In this document: one piece after another, positions 1-7,839 of the stretch | Layout of the letters: every line of letters starts with the position of its first letter | Numbering within the stretch: the first letter of the stretch is position 1 | IMG/VR virus record: IMGVR_UViG_3300027800_000015 | Location: 1-37,771 of that record | Direction: 5' to 3' (one strand) | DNA: 37,771 bases | DNA from: a virus | Translations under genes and position numbers: made by a program | The notes under the pieces: generated by a model | The model's database searches: none | What the model was told of the DNA's origin: nothing | What the model saw: only the letters and a program-made list of their open reading frames with translations

Positions 1-127
1 ACTGTGTTAAATCAATAACTTTCTGCATTATTGCAGCTTTTTCTGCTGCTGACTTATTATGTTCATAATATGATAATCTTAATTTAGCTATCTCTTCATT
101 TTCCTGTTTGTGCTGAGAAGATAAACC
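1..127. repeat. Exact terminal direct repeat, left copy (circular assembly overlap)
   Basis: These 127 bases are identical to 37645-37771. The reading frame of the tape-measure gene continues without a break when the two ends are joined. An overlap of exactly 127 nt is what a de Bruijn assembler run at k=127 leaves on a circular contig. It is therefore most likely an assembly signature of a circular or circularly permuted genome of 37,644 bp rather than a biological terminal repeat. Confidence 0.95.
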
Positions 128-931
128 CTTTTGCCGTTTATCCATTAAATCTAAAACTTCAGCATAATCCCTCCCAGCTTTCGCAGCCTCATTAATTCTG
201 TCAATCAAATTGTTGAAATCCCAATTTGCGACTGAATTAAGAAACTCATTCCATCCGTTTGTTAATCCTGCTGTAGTTTTAGCCCATTCATCAGTAGCGT
301 ATTGTGACGTTTTTATTACGGCTTCGCCTAATTTTATAGCACCATAAACACCTGCTAAAACTCCACCGGCTAAAGCTGCATACTTCTTTACTCCATCCCA
401 TGCACTTGCATAATTCCCTACATTCATTCCCTGTTGCCTTGCAGCATCTGAATTCTCTTTTAGGAATGCAGTATTTTTATTTACAGTTGCATTAAGTTCA
501 TCAAGTTTCTTTTTTTCAGATGCAATAGACGGGCTAAGTTTATCAATTTCTTTGCGAAGTGCTGAATTCTGAGCCTTCGCATCTGCCATTGTTTTAACAG
601 TGAGTTTTAGTGCGTCTGTGTGTGCTTTCTCTTTTGCAATAGCCTTGTCTAATGCTGCTACTCTTGCTTTTTCAGCGCGTTCAGCCGCCTGTAATATTTT
701 AGTTGCCTGTCTTTCGGTTTCATTGTATCGTTTCTTTTCCTCTGACATAGCCTTGCTGATAGTAGCTAAGTCCTTGTAACTAATGCCTTGCTTTTTAAGT
801 TCAGCAGTAAACTTAGTAAGTTCAGCAAGAGACTTATTCATTGTAGCATCAAACGCAATCAAAGCAACATCAGCCGCTTTTATTCCGTCGATTGCTTGTT
901 TACTGACTATATCGTTGATTTCTGCGGCCAT
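1..931 (-). CDS. Tape measure protein, N-terminal part (gene crosses the contig join)
   Basis: Start codon at 931, 1 nt after the stop of the upstream gene. The frame is open to base 1 and continues in frame at 37644 down to a TAA at 36152, giving 807 residues in total. This part encodes about 310 residues. They are almost entirely alpha-helical and rich in Lys, Glu and Ala, with coiled-coil character (residues about 40-150), followed by a hydrophobic Ala/Gly segment near residues 170-200. The protein should set tail length, act as scaffold for tail-tube polymerisation and take part in DNA ejection. Its position between a candidate chaperone gene and the large tail-tip gene, its length and its composition support the call. 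The family was recognised from these features, not from a specific motif. Confidence 0.85.
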   Translation of the reverse strand, partial: MAAEINDIVSKQAIDGIKAADVALIAFDATMNKSLAELTKFTAELKKQGISYKDLATISKAMSEEKKRYNETERQATKILQAAERAEKARVAALDKAIAKEKAHTDALKLTVKTMADAKAQNSALRKEIDKLSPSIASEKKKLDELNATVNKNTAFLKENSDAARQQGMNVGNYASAWDGVKKYAALAGGVLAGVYGAIKLGEAVIKTSQYATDEWAKTTAGLTNGWNEFLNSVANWDFNNLIDRINEAAKAGRDYAEVLDLMDKRQKGLSSQHKQENEEIAKLRLSYYEHNKSAAEKAAIMQKVIDLTQ

Positions 932-932
932 A

Positions 933-1658
933 TCACTTTTTATTAGCTTTCAGTTTATCAGCAATAACTTGCTGCTTTTGTTTACCAGCCTGGAACAATT
1001 CGTATAACTCGAATAATGTCATACCACTGTAGTCTGGATTTGTATCTGCGTTCATTGCGCAAATAAAATAGTATTGCATTATAGTTGTTCCTTCAACATT
1101 TTTTGTTTTCTTTTCGGCAAACATTTCTTCGAATTTGTCCGTTGACCGTTCAAGTTCATCACGAAACGCCGCCACATCTTCAAGTGTTTTGATCTCGATT
1201 CCGGTAACGTCCTTGATCTGTTGTATGTAATCTGCAAGAGTTTCATCCGGTTTGGGTTTCATACCGCACTTTGCCCGGGTAATATCCAGATTGATTTTGT
1301 GTACCAAATGCACATGAATAGCCTCAGATAGTGCTTGCATTATCATCAACTTATTTTGAAATATCAGCTTATCAATTTGCCGGTATAAGTCCCCCTGTGA
1401 TTCAGGATTAAACAGTTTATTAAATTCGGTTGTAAAGTTTTCGATCTGATTCAATAACCACGAAACAGGAATAAACCGTAACCACCAAAACCGGATTAAC
1501 AGTTTTAGGTTGCGTTCTGATTCATACCGTGCGTATTGCGGTATGGTCATGGTGCGGGGGGTGTGGATTAGGTTTGGTATCATTGATTGAATGAGTTTGA
1601 TTCGTGCCGCTTTGCGTGTGGCTCTTATGTGTTGCGTGTAGCTTCCGTATTGGCTCAT
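933..1658 (-). CDS. Putative tail assembly protein upstream of the tape measure
   Basis: 241 residues from the ATG at 1658, which overlaps the stop of the preceding gene as ATGA. An ATG at 1673 would add five residues. The protein is basic and Tyr/Arg-rich at the N-terminus, contains an aromatic patch (RFWWLRF, about residue 56), and is helical and charged at the C-terminus. No catalytic motif was recognised. In siphoviruses the gene directly before the tape measure normally encodes the tail assembly chaperone, often made in two forms by frameshifting. Here only one continuous frame is seen. The role is inferred from position alone. An adaptor or minor tail protein is the alternative. Confidence 0.55.
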   Translation of the reverse strand: MSQYGSYTQHIRATRKAARIKLIQSMIPNLIHTPRTMTIPQYARYESERNLKLLIRFWWLRFIPVSWLLNQIENFTTEFNKLFNPESQGDLYRQIDKLIFQNKLMIMQALSEAIHVHLVHKINLDITRAKCGMKPKPDETLADYIQQIKDVTGIEIKTLEDVAAFRDELERSTDKFEEMFAEKKTKNVEGTTIMQYYFICAMNADTNPDYSGMTLFELYELFQAGKQKQQVIADKLKANKK

Positions 1659-2080
1659 GTCGTTGTGTAGCAAGCTGCTTTGTATTGTTTACTCAACTCT
1701 TCAGTAGTTATCTGCTTTGCCTGTTTCTGCTTTGTCGGTGCAATCCCGAATATATCAGAACTATACTGATCTATCAGTTTCGGTGCGTAGTCAACTCCTG
1801 AATTGATTTCAAACTGTTCTCCTTTTGCTTCGATTGTCATTGCGTTAAACATGTCGCCGGTAACGTATAAATCAGGTATTGTGAAGCCTTTTAGTTTAGC
1901 GTAGTTCCGTGAGTATTTTGGGCTGATTGGTTTATCCTTTGCCGTCTTATGTTCCTCTTTCAACTGTTCGCGGTTCAGTTCAAGTAAAGCCTGATTGTCG
2001 TCAATAATTCCTTCGACATAGTTTTCTATGTTTTCAGTGAATTTGTGGTGACGTGTGGCGAAGTCGTGGAGTGCTCCCAT
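1655..2080 (-). CDS. Putative tail completion / virion morphogenesis protein
   Basis: 141 residues. The stop overlaps the next start (ATGA at 1655-1658). The N-terminal 60 residues are charged and helical. The second half carries a TGDMF segment followed by short beta-like stretches and YAPKLIDQY, a layout reminiscent of HK97 gp10-like or gpG-like tail completion proteins, where a 'TG.L..S' segment precedes 'YA..h..G'. The resemblance is weak. It lies in the first tail operon after the tail-tube gene, between a 65-residue protein and the tape-measure neighbour, so a structural or assembly role is likely. The exact role is not established. Confidence 0.5.
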   Translation of the reverse strand: MGALHDFATRHHKFTENIENYVEGIIDDNQALLELNREQLKEEHKTAKDKPISPKYSRNYAKLKGFTIPDLYVTGDMFNAMTIEAKGEQFEINSGVDYAPKLIDQYSSDIFGIAPTKQKQAKQITTEELSKQYKAACYTTT

Positions 2081-2081
2081 G

Positions 2082-2279
2082 CTATTTTATTTCGAAAATT
2101 CCCCATGTGTGCGGGACAACTGCAACTACTGTTGCCCCTTCACAAAGCGTTTCACCGTTATTGTATGTAATAAATTCACTTACAGTTGTTTGTGGTGAAC
2201 TTTTTACAATCACTTCGTCTGCATCTATAACTGTTTCAGATATAGGATAGCTTGCATCGATCACTCTAAATTTTCTCAT
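2082..2279 (-). CDS. Small hypothetical protein, first gene of the tail-assembly unit
   Basis: 65 residues, predicted mostly beta (alternating Val/Ile with Thr/Ser; several VIDADE/VIVKSS-type strands). No recognisable domain. It is the first gene after the promoter at 2307-2347, leaving a leader of about 20 nt, and it ends 1 nt before the next start. The start is fixed by the short distance from the promoter. It could be a small head-tail or tube-capping component, but no function can be read from the sequence. Confidence 0.6.
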   Translation of the reverse strand: MRKFRVIDASYPISETVIDADEVIVKSSPQTTVSEFITYNNGETLCEGATVVAVVPHTWGIFEIK

Positions 2280-2306
2280 GGCCTTGTCTTGTTTATTGGT
2301 TAACTA

Positions 2307-2347
2307 CAAATATAATTCATTTTAACCCTTTTCAATCCTTTGTTAAC
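2307..2347 (-). promoter_or_regulatory. Late-type promoter (variant box) for the tail unit
   Basis: The -7 element TATATTTG lies at 2307-2314. An upstream box, GTTAACAA at 2340-2347, lies exactly 25 nt before it and matches 6 of 8 bases of the ATCAACAA box of the other four late promoters. A TTG at 2333-2335 could serve as a -33 element. The promoter sits directly downstream of a terminator and upstream of the 65-residue gene, as expected for a new transcription unit. Confidence 0.7.
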
Positions 2348-2380
2348 AAAAAAGGGGGCGGAAGCATCACCTCCACCCCC
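2348..2380 (-). terminator. Rho-independent terminator after the tail-tube gene
   Basis: On the minus strand an 11-bp GC-rich stem (2370-2380 with 2354-2364, two wobble pairs) with a 5-nt loop is followed by six T (2353-2348). It begins 28 nt after the stop of the putative major tail protein. It closes the head-protein operon just before the next promoter. Confidence 0.9.
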
Positions 2381-2407
2381 ACAAGTCCTACAAGATTTCC
2401 AACAAGA

Positions 2408-3295
2408 CTATGGAGTAACGCCGTTAATTGTCAACGGGTTTGTAATGTAAGTCGCGTATGTCGATACGGTTTTATTCATCTGAATAGTGATATAATCACC
2501 GTCAACCAGCTCTTCATCAGTATTCTTGTAAGCAGTAATCACATAACTTCCATCAGTACCGGCTACTCCGGTGACAACAGCATCAGCAACGTTTGAGTCA
2601 ATCACTGCATACACATCAAGACCAGCATATCCAACAGCGCTGTTACGTTTTGTAGCTTTCACTGCAATAGTTCCGGCTGTTCCGTTGTAGGCTCCGGTTG
2701 CTTCAAGTTCCAAACCTACTGGAACAAGTGATTCGATTTCGCTTGCAGTATATGGCATTGGCATAAATTTCATACTTTGAAATTCTGCAACATCTTTGAA
2801 AAAGATGTCTATCGGGTGTGCTTCATTGCTGTTTTCAAAGTTAGGAAACGGGCTATATGCTCCGATTTGTCCGCGAAGTCCTTTATAAACTCCGTTGCTT
2901 TGTTTTATCAACGATCTTTTAGCATCAGAAGTAATAAATTCAACTTCAACGACAGTCGAATTCATCCTGAAGAATTGGCGGTAATCATCGAATGAACGAT
3001 CCAAGAAGATACGAGCAGAAGGGACCGGAAAAGTGTAAACCGATTTTACTCCTGTGTTTGATGTTTCAATATTAGGTTCATCAGTCGTGTTGTTGAACCC
3101 CGAAACAGGAACATAGATTGATACGATACCAGCGGCCAGGCTGATATTAGTTTTCGTTTTGGCAATCGTTTGCAGCTCTGCGTAGGTGTAGGTAGTATTT
3201 TTGGCTGAAATTAACACGCCAATGATCGGCTGTGTCCTTCCGTTACAATCACCAAGTCCGGCTGAAAGAAAAGCGCCACATGAATTGATTTCCAT
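2408..3295 (-). CDS. Putative major tail (tube) protein
   Basis: 295 residues, strongly beta in pattern, Gly/Thr/Ser/Val-rich with few charges. The C-terminal ~90 residues (from about 205) read as a separate Ig-like beta-sandwich (repeated strand patterns such as GTIAVKAT, YAVIDSN and DYITIQMN), as is common on tail-tube proteins. It is the last gene of the head/tail-tube operon and is followed at once by a strong terminator, consistent with an abundant structural product. It stands before the tail-assembly block and tape measure, where siphoviruses encode the tube protein. No signature motif was identified, so the call rests on position, size and composition. A decoration protein is the alternative. 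Confidence 0.6.
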   Translation of the reverse strand: MEINSCGAFLSAGLGDCNGRTQPIIGVLISAKNTTYTYAELQTIAKTKTNISLAAGIVSIYVPVSGFNNTTDEPNIETSNTGVKSVYTFPVPSARIFLDRSFDDYRQFFRMNSTVVEVEFITSDAKRSLIKQSNGVYKGLRGQIGAYSPFPNFENSNEAHPIDIFFKDVAEFQSMKFMPMPYTASEIESLVPVGLELEATGAYNGTAGTIAVKATKRNSAVGYAGLDVYAVIDSNVADAVVTGVAGTDGSYVITAYKNTDEELVDGDYITIQMNKTVSTYATYITNPLTINGVTP

Positions 3296-3300
3296 AGTTT

Positions 3301-3480
3301 TTAAGTGTTAAGTTGATAAATAATTGTGTATTCTTCTGGATGCTTTAATACTGATTCTTCCGGCACAACATCCAATAAACCGGACTTGGTTTTTATTACT
3401 GTCCACCTTTGTTTGTCAACATCCAAAAGTGATTTTACAGTATGTATTAGTTTGTCTTTTTCGCCGCAGTTGTAACACAT
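3301..3480 (-). CDS. Small 59-residue protein with an N-terminal CxxC
   Basis: ATG at 3480 follows the TAA of the upstream gene (3483-3481) with no gap, and the TAA at 3301-3303 leaves 5 nt before the start of the tail-tube gene. The frame fills the gap exactly, which is the main reason to accept it. The protein begins MCYNCGEKDK; the two cysteines (2 and 5) could bind metal or form a disulphide. The remainder is a short alpha/beta pattern. It is in the structural operon, so it may be a minor virion or assembly factor. No family recognised. Confidence 0.65.
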   Translation of the reverse strand: MCYNCGEKDKLIHTVKSLLDVDKQRWTVIKTKSGLLDVVPEESVLKHPEEYTIIYQLNT

Positions 3481-4275
3481 TTACTTAACGTATATTTGTC
3501 TTGAACCCATCGTATCGCATGGAACATGTAAAGAAATTTGCTCTAACAAAGCATCAGCCCCATAAGTATCAGTTGTTGGAGTGCGGCGGATATTGAACCC
3601 GATTTTACCACCAATAGCAAACGGCGTTGAAGGCTGATCTAATGTTCCCATTGTACTTAGTAAATGATGGTACTGTTTATCACTTGCTATGTTTACCTCA
3701 ACTTGTTTGGCGGTCATTGGTATCGGTGCTGCATTTGGCGGCGAATACTCCCAGTCAAAATACCATATCACTGTTCCGGTTCCCGTAGTTGACGGCCTCC
3801 AATGTACGTGTGCCTCGATAGCCTGCCCGATCATATAGTCATGCGGTATTTCAAAAGAACCTGATAGTATTTCCTGAGTCGCATTTCCGTCAAAGGCTCT
3901 CAATGTCCTTGCTACTCCCCCGATTGTGTGTGCTGTTTCATCAGGTGCAGCCGCTCCGCTTGCAGGTATAACCATGGCCGGATATTCGTCGCGGTATGTA
4001 GGTTGTTCAAGTACAAGAGTTTTAACGGCTCCGGTCTTAACTGTAAAATCGTTTGCCGTTGTCACATCAGGCGAAATTAGTTTATCGGTTGTGAATGTCT
4101 TTGCCCCTGTAATTGTTTGAACGCCGTCAAGTGTTACCGGATTAGTTGCTAAAGCATCAACTTCATCGTACAACGCATTAACCGAATCTTTGACTTCATT
4201 AGCATCAACATCACGCCATAGAGTTACTTCTCCGGCTCCGTCTTTGTCCTTATCTGGATATGTTACCTTGCTCAT
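3481..4275 (-). CDS. Putative phage structural protein, head- or tail-fibre-like
   Basis: 264 residues. Residues about 1-50 (with VKDSVNALYDEVDAL) resemble the helical attachment segments of phage fibre and hyaluronidase-like proteins. A low-complexity Thr/Val stretch follows (about 50-95), and then a C-terminal beta-sandwich of roughly 150 residues (HVHWRPS, WYFDWEYSPP, GFNIRR, ending DTMGSRQIYVK) of the type seen on phage head or tail fibres. Its start overlaps the preceding stop by ATGA. Within the head-completion operon, it may decorate the capsid or the neck. A tail-associated role is also possible. Confidence 0.5.
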   Translation of the reverse strand: MSKVTYPDKDKDGAGEVTLWRDVDANEVKDSVNALYDEVDALATNPVTLDGVQTITGAKTFTTDKLISPDVTTANDFTVKTGAVKTLVLEQPTYRDEYPAMVIPASGAAAPDETAHTIGGVARTLRAFDGNATQEILSGSFEIPHDYMIGQAIEAHVHWRPSTTGTGTVIWYFDWEYSPPNAAPIPMTAKQVEVNIASDKQYHHLLSTMGTLDQPSTPFAIGGKIGFNIRRTPTTDTYGADALLEQISLHVPCDTMGSRQIYVK

Positions 4276-4814
4276 TGTACGTTGGAGTTTAATGTGTAAT
4301 CAAAAGTCTGAAATGTTTGTGCAACGAATCCACAACCGGCATATGTCTTGACCTTGCACCCACTTATCACAATCGCATCCGCACAGTCATTAGCAACATT
4401 TGCGTTTGCCTCCGAACCCCAGAACGGATAAATTTTCATTTTGTGTTCACCTGAAAAAGTCAGGTTTGGAGTGTGTCCAAGTTCATGAATCAACCTGTCA
4501 TAAATCGGAATCAGGGTAGGAACAAATACATTTGTGTAACGCTCTGAAGCCTTCCAATGTGGTTTTGTTTCGGTAACAATCACAATATTTAGTTCCGTTT
4601 CAGATTCGAACTTATCCCGAGTTTCTTCAAAGTTGTGAAACAGGAATATAGCAGGGTATTTTTTGAGCTTCCAAACTGAATTCTTATCCTTTTCCATCAA
4701 TGTATTGACAATTTCCAACGGATGACCATAATAGTAATAAGGTGCTTCAGCTCCAGATTCGCGGCACTGTGCAACTGTATTGCCTATCAGATCAACTATG
4801 TTTGGAAATGTCAT
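4272..4814 (-). CDS. Putative head-tail joining / tail terminator protein
   Basis: 180 residues in a mixed alpha/beta pattern, Tyr/Phe-rich. The order (helix, strand AIFLFHNF, charged strand LNIVIVTET, long helix IYDRLIHEL, C-terminal strands) resembles tail terminator proteins, which share such a short alpha-beta fold, but no diagnostic motif is visible. It overlaps its neighbours on both sides by ATGA tetranucleotides, so translation is probably coupled with the adaptor gene upstream. Role inferred from position between the adaptor and tail-tube genes. Confidence 0.5.
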   Translation of the reverse strand: MTFPNIVDLIGNTVAQCRESGAEAPYYYYGHPLEIVNTLMEKDKNSVWKLKKYPAIFLFHNFEETRDKFESETELNIVIVTETKPHWKASERYTNVFVPTLIPIYDRLIHELGHTPNLTFSGEHKMKIYPFWGSEANANVANDCADAIVISGCKVKTYAGCGFVAQTFQTFDYTLNSNVQ

Positions 4815-5338
4815 ATGCCGAAGATGTTAGTAAGTTTGAAACGACAAGGTGAATCAAGCGGGTAATCGTCCGGTAATTGATTCATAAAGAAATAACATTG
4901 TTCGTATAAGTCAACAAAGTAATTCCAACTATTAGCAAACAACCCTATCCCGTCAACTATATTTGAGTTTTCGTTTTTAGGTTGTGTTACTCCGGTATTT
5001 GTAAGCGTTGACTGTGAATGTTTCAAATGCTGACAGTACACATAATAACTCAAGAATGATACTTTATCTGAGTTGATTAATCCGTTCCATCTTATTGTTT
5101 GGCTTCCATACGTGTAGGTGTGCCCTTTTATAAGTCTATCCCATTTCGTTGGTAGTGGTGTAGATGGTGCAGCAAGAAAGGCGGCATAAGCAGCCATCAA
5201 TTCAGTGTATAAAGTATATCCCAACAGTCCCACTAAGACATCTTTCTCGTACCTGTCAATGTATTGTTGCAGGTCTGAGTAGGTGCTTGCCGGCACGTTG
5301 ATCTCGTTGATATAATATGTACTGTCAGTGAAACTCAT
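4811..5338 (-). CDS. Putative head-tail connector (adaptor) protein
   Basis: 175 residues. The N-terminus contains LQQYIDRYEKDVLVGLLGYTLYTELM (shown only in part: 'YIDRYE...LLGYTLY'), the kind of helical start found in head-tail adaptor proteins of Bacteroidota phages (similar in style to DUF6712). The rest is helical and aromatic-rich. It lies after the capsid gene and before the putative tail terminator, the usual place of the adaptor that docks under the portal. The family name is from memory of the pattern; position is the stronger argument. Confidence 0.5.
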   Translation of the reverse strand: MSFTDSTYYINEINVPASTYSDLQQYIDRYEKDVLVGLLGYTLYTELMAAYAAFLAAPSTPLPTKWDRLIKGHTYTYGSQTIRWNGLINSDKVSFLSYYVYCQHLKHSQSTLTNTGVTQPKNENSNIVDGIGLFANSWNYFVDLYEQCYFFMNQLPDDYPLDSPCRFKLTNIFGI

Positions 5339-5341
5339 TGC

Positions 5342-5830
5342 TTATCGCTTTAAGTAGATTGTTGCCCGTGTGATTTTAACGGAAGTTGCGGCCTTAAAGT
5401 GCTGAACTGCTACCCTGATATAAGGCGGATTAATATACCATGTCGGCTGCCAATACCAAGAAGCGGCTGAAGTACCCATTCGCCCTTTATAATCGTATCC
5501 GGCGGCTGCTGTTACTGCATTAGTTTCATAATAAGTTCCTGTAGCAAGCAAAGGCGTTCCTAATCCTTTGAGTTTGTACCAGGTCGTCCCGTTTTGGCTT
5601 CCCTCAACCCAAACGTGCGTGGAGTCGGAAGAACTTATCGAAGGTGTGATTAAAACTTCAATCGCTCCTGTCCATTTGCCTGTTATCGGTTTTGCTAAAG
5701 TACAGTACTTTGTAGCAGCCCCGACAATGGAGTCATTTGTGGCCGGTGTGAATGTCAATGACAATCCGTTTTGCGCCTGCGCGAACCCGAAGGCGAGGAA
5801 GGCTATAAGTATAAATATTAGCTTTTTCAT
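5342..5830 (-). CDS. Protein with a signal peptide inside the head operon
   Basis: 162 residues. The first 19-20 residues form a clear Sec signal peptide: MKK, a hydrophobic run, then FAQAQ before the likely cleavage site. The mature part is a small beta-rich domain with many Thr, Tyr and Trp (for example SWYWQPTWYINPPYIRVAVQH), looking like a surface or carbohydrate-contacting beta-sandwich. It stands between the capsid and adaptor genes in a strictly structural operon, which is odd for an exported protein. Options are a virion or head-surface protein whose leader is recycled host sequence, or an envelope protein that changes the host surface late in infection. There is no lipobox. Confidence 0.6.
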   Translation of the reverse strand: MKKLIFILIAFLAFGFAQAQNGLSLTFTPATNDSIVGAATKYCTLAKPITGKWTGAIEVLITPSISSSDSTHVWVEGSQNGTTWYKLKGLGTPLLATGTYYETNAVTAAAGYDYKGRMGTSAASWYWQPTWYINPPYIRVAVQHFKAATSVKITRATIYLKR

Positions 5831-5831
5831 G

Positions 5832-6005
5832 TTATTTTAATTTTGCGGAGTTTTTGTTAATAAGAGTTTTTGCAAGCTGAGCGGAAACAAGTTTATCACC
5901 TTTGAACGTAATGCCTGTTATCCAAACCATACCTGTCAGCTTTTCAGGTAAAGCCGGAGCGGCTTCTATAACCGCCCCTGCTTTTATAGTTTTCGATTTA
6001 GCCAC
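5832..6005 (-). CDS. 57-residue protein next to the major capsid gene, GTG start
   Basis: The reading frame begins with GTG at 6005, 3 nt after the capsid stop, and ends with TAA at 5832-5834, 1 nt before the next ATG. It fills the gap between two genes exactly. The sequence starts (V/M)AKSKTIKAG and has an Ala/Pro-rich turn, then VWITGITFKGDKLV and a basic C-terminus. Small basic proteins of this kind, with a strand-turn-strand pattern, often follow capsid genes in Bacteroidota phages. The function is unknown; a capsid-associated peptide is possible. Confidence 0.65.
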   Translation of the reverse strand: MAKSKTIKAGAVIEAAPALPEKLTGMVWITGITFKGDKLVSAQLAKTLINKNSAKLK

Positions 6006-6008
6006 TGA

Positions 6009-7244
6009 TTACGATTTTTGTAAAGCGGCTGCAACGGTATCAACATCCATGTACAACCACGAAGTCTGCGACTGTGTCGGGAGTGAAAGAACCGAGAAAA
6101 TTTCACCGACAATAGTCGATTCGTTTTCAATGAACTGGTCACCGTGAACGCCCTTGCGGACAATCAGGTTGCCGTGCTGTTCTTTTACAGTGCGGCGGGT
6201 TCCGATCAGGATTTTACCGGCTGTTATCTGATTTGATACAAACGGAGTCAATCCGGCAAATTGGAATGCTTCAGGAATGAACATCTGGTTCCCGTTGTTG
6301 TCCTGTGTGTAGGTCATTTTGGCTACATCGGTAGGCGAAATGAAGATCACATCAGGCTCATAGTTGAAATTGCGGATATGCAACTGACCGGCACCGATTA
6401 CGGTGTGAACGGTTGGGTTTGCGATTGTTCCGTCAAGTCCGGTTGATGCGTAGGTGTCAGCCCAGGCAATAATATCAGCAAGTACACCGTTTTGGTAAAC
6501 GCGAAGAACGTCGTCCTCAAACATGCTGATAATCTGAAGTACAAGCTGATCGAAGTCAATTTCAACTTCTTCGGTCATTTCAATACGGCCAGCATATTTT
6601 TTGCGGGTGTCGTATTTCCATGTAAACAGTTTATCAGTAAGCGGTTTTGCTGCACCTTCGTTGGTTGCTGCAACAACACCGTCACTAACTGCAAGTTGTT
6701 CTTTGCGGCTAACTGTTTTCGGTACTTTTGCAACCTGACGCGAATTGATACCGTCAAGGATAAAGTTTTTCGGGTATTCAATAACTGTGATATCCATGTC
6801 GTCAAACACGTTCACGTTATTGATCGCACTTGCACCTGTCAATACTGTTCCGGTTGTCATCAAGGCAGAAGCGGCACGTTTTGCACGAAACTCAACTTCC
6901 CACGGTGCACCACCTTTGCGGGCACGTTGAATTTCGTCCTTCTTTGCTTCAAGTAGGCTTTTTAGTTTGAACTTCTCATCAGCCGTAAAGCTGCGTTTCG
7001 ATTTCTTTTCCATGTCGTCAATTGCTGTGGCAAGGTTGCGGACAATTGATGCGAATGTTTCGCCATCGTCGATTCCGCCCAGCTTGTCAGTTATGGCTTT
7101 TAACGCCAGATTGCGCTCTACTGATTCGGCTGTCATGGCCTGCTCAACGGCTTCGCCAATACCACCGAAAAAGTTTTCTTCTTGTTCGGTCAAAGTTGTT
7201 TTTGCCTTCGAGCGAACGATTTTCATGAAGTCTTCTTTTTTCAT
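6009..7244 (-). CDS. Major capsid protein, HK97 fold
   Basis: 411 residues. Residues 1 to about 115 are helical and highly charged, like the delta/scaffolding domain removed by the prohead protease. The remainder shows the HK97-type pattern: the P-domain long helix around VEIDFDQLVLQIISMFEDDV, the A-domain with FISPTDVAKM, and C-terminal strands GKILIGTRR. The protein forms the icosahedral shell. It directly follows the protease gene (4-nt gap), the standard order portal-protease-capsid. The length is normal for the family. Confidence 0.9.
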   Translation of the reverse strand: MKKEDFMKIVRSKAKTTLTEQEENFFGGIGEAVEQAMTAESVERNLALKAITDKLGGIDDGETFASIVRNLATAIDDMEKKSKRSFTADEKFKLKSLLEAKKDEIQRARKGGAPWEVEFRAKRAASALMTTGTVLTGASAINNVNVFDDMDITVIEYPKNFILDGINSRQVAKVPKTVSRKEQLAVSDGVVAATNEGAAKPLTDKLFTWKYDTRKKYAGRIEMTEEVEIDFDQLVLQIISMFEDDVLRVYQNGVLADIIAWADTYASTGLDGTIANPTVHTVIGAGQLHIRNFNYEPDVIFISPTDVAKMTYTQDNNGNQMFIPEAFQFAGLTPFVSNQITAGKILIGTRRTVKEQHGNLIVRKGVHGDQFIENESTIVGEIFSVLSLPTQSQTSWLYMDVDTVAAALQKS

Positions 7245-7248
7245 CGTT

Positions 7249-7839
7249 TTAAAATTTATTGATTAATGATTCAATTATTGATTTGTCCGCTTTCGGCGTT
7301 TCAATCTGTTTTTGAATAGCCCGCTTCACTTCGATTTGTGCGGCTATGTCGTTTGGTACAGGTGCAAATGATAACGATTCAGGAGTCCAAAGGTCTGCCA
7401 TGTACATCGGAACCATACCAGGTTTACGTTCAACCGTATAATTGCTGATAGTTCCTTCGATAGATACGGTCTTAACAATCCCGTTTTTTACATCTGACCT
7501 CAATGCTTCATCAGCACGCGCCCCGAATTTACACCTTACAATCAGCCCTTTATCGGTAAAGTCATAGGCTACTGATATTCCGAGCGTGTTTTCGGCTGAA
7601 TTATCCCACGGGTGATTGTCAAACAAAGGAATGCCGGAATCCAACCGCGAAGTGTCAACGTTATCCTTTCCGGTTCTTAGCACCTGCATAAAGTATTCGC
7701 TATTCTCATACGAATAACGCATCTGGCCGTTTTCTGCCGGAACAGCAACGCACTCAAAATCGTATTCCTCCGATTCAGTTACCGTAATTAGGGCGCGGCA
7801 TATCTGCCTATCGTTGGCGGTGGGTTTATCCTTTTCCAT
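7249..7839 (-). CDS. Prohead maturation protease (HK97 family, S78/U35 type)
   Basis: 196 residues. The likely catalytic His is H76 in PLFDNHPWD and the likely nucleophile is S126 in KTVSIEGT, spaced as in phage prohead proteases. The core runs from about residue 15 to 170, ending LSFAPVPNDI. It cleaves the capsid delta domain during maturation. It overlaps the portal gene's 3' end by 14 nt and precedes the capsid gene, as expected for the family. Confidence 0.87.
   Translation of the reverse strand: MEKDKPTANDRQICRALITVTESEEYDFECVAVPAENGQMRYSYENSEYFMQVLRTGKDNVDTSRLDSGIPLFDNHPWDNSAENTLGISVAYDFTDKGLIVRCKFGARADEALRSDVKNGIVKTVSIEGTISNYTVERKPGMVPMYMADLWTPESLSFAPVPNDIAAQIEVKRAIQKQIETPKADKSIIESLINKF

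Noticed and set aside
783-1007. Plus-strand frames throughout the window (for example 783-1007, 6492-6956, 7022-7228, 33943-34314, 37297-37533)
   Set aside because: All lie opposite well-supported minus-strand genes, are short, and show no domain or start signals.
933-2080. Programmed frameshift between tail chaperone frames
   Set aside because: The two frames overlap by a simple ATGA. No slippery heptamer was noticed at the junction, and the proteins do not look like G/GT partners.
6575-6805. Minus-strand frame inside the capsid gene
   Set aside because: Alternate-frame shadow of the major capsid protein with no independent evidence.
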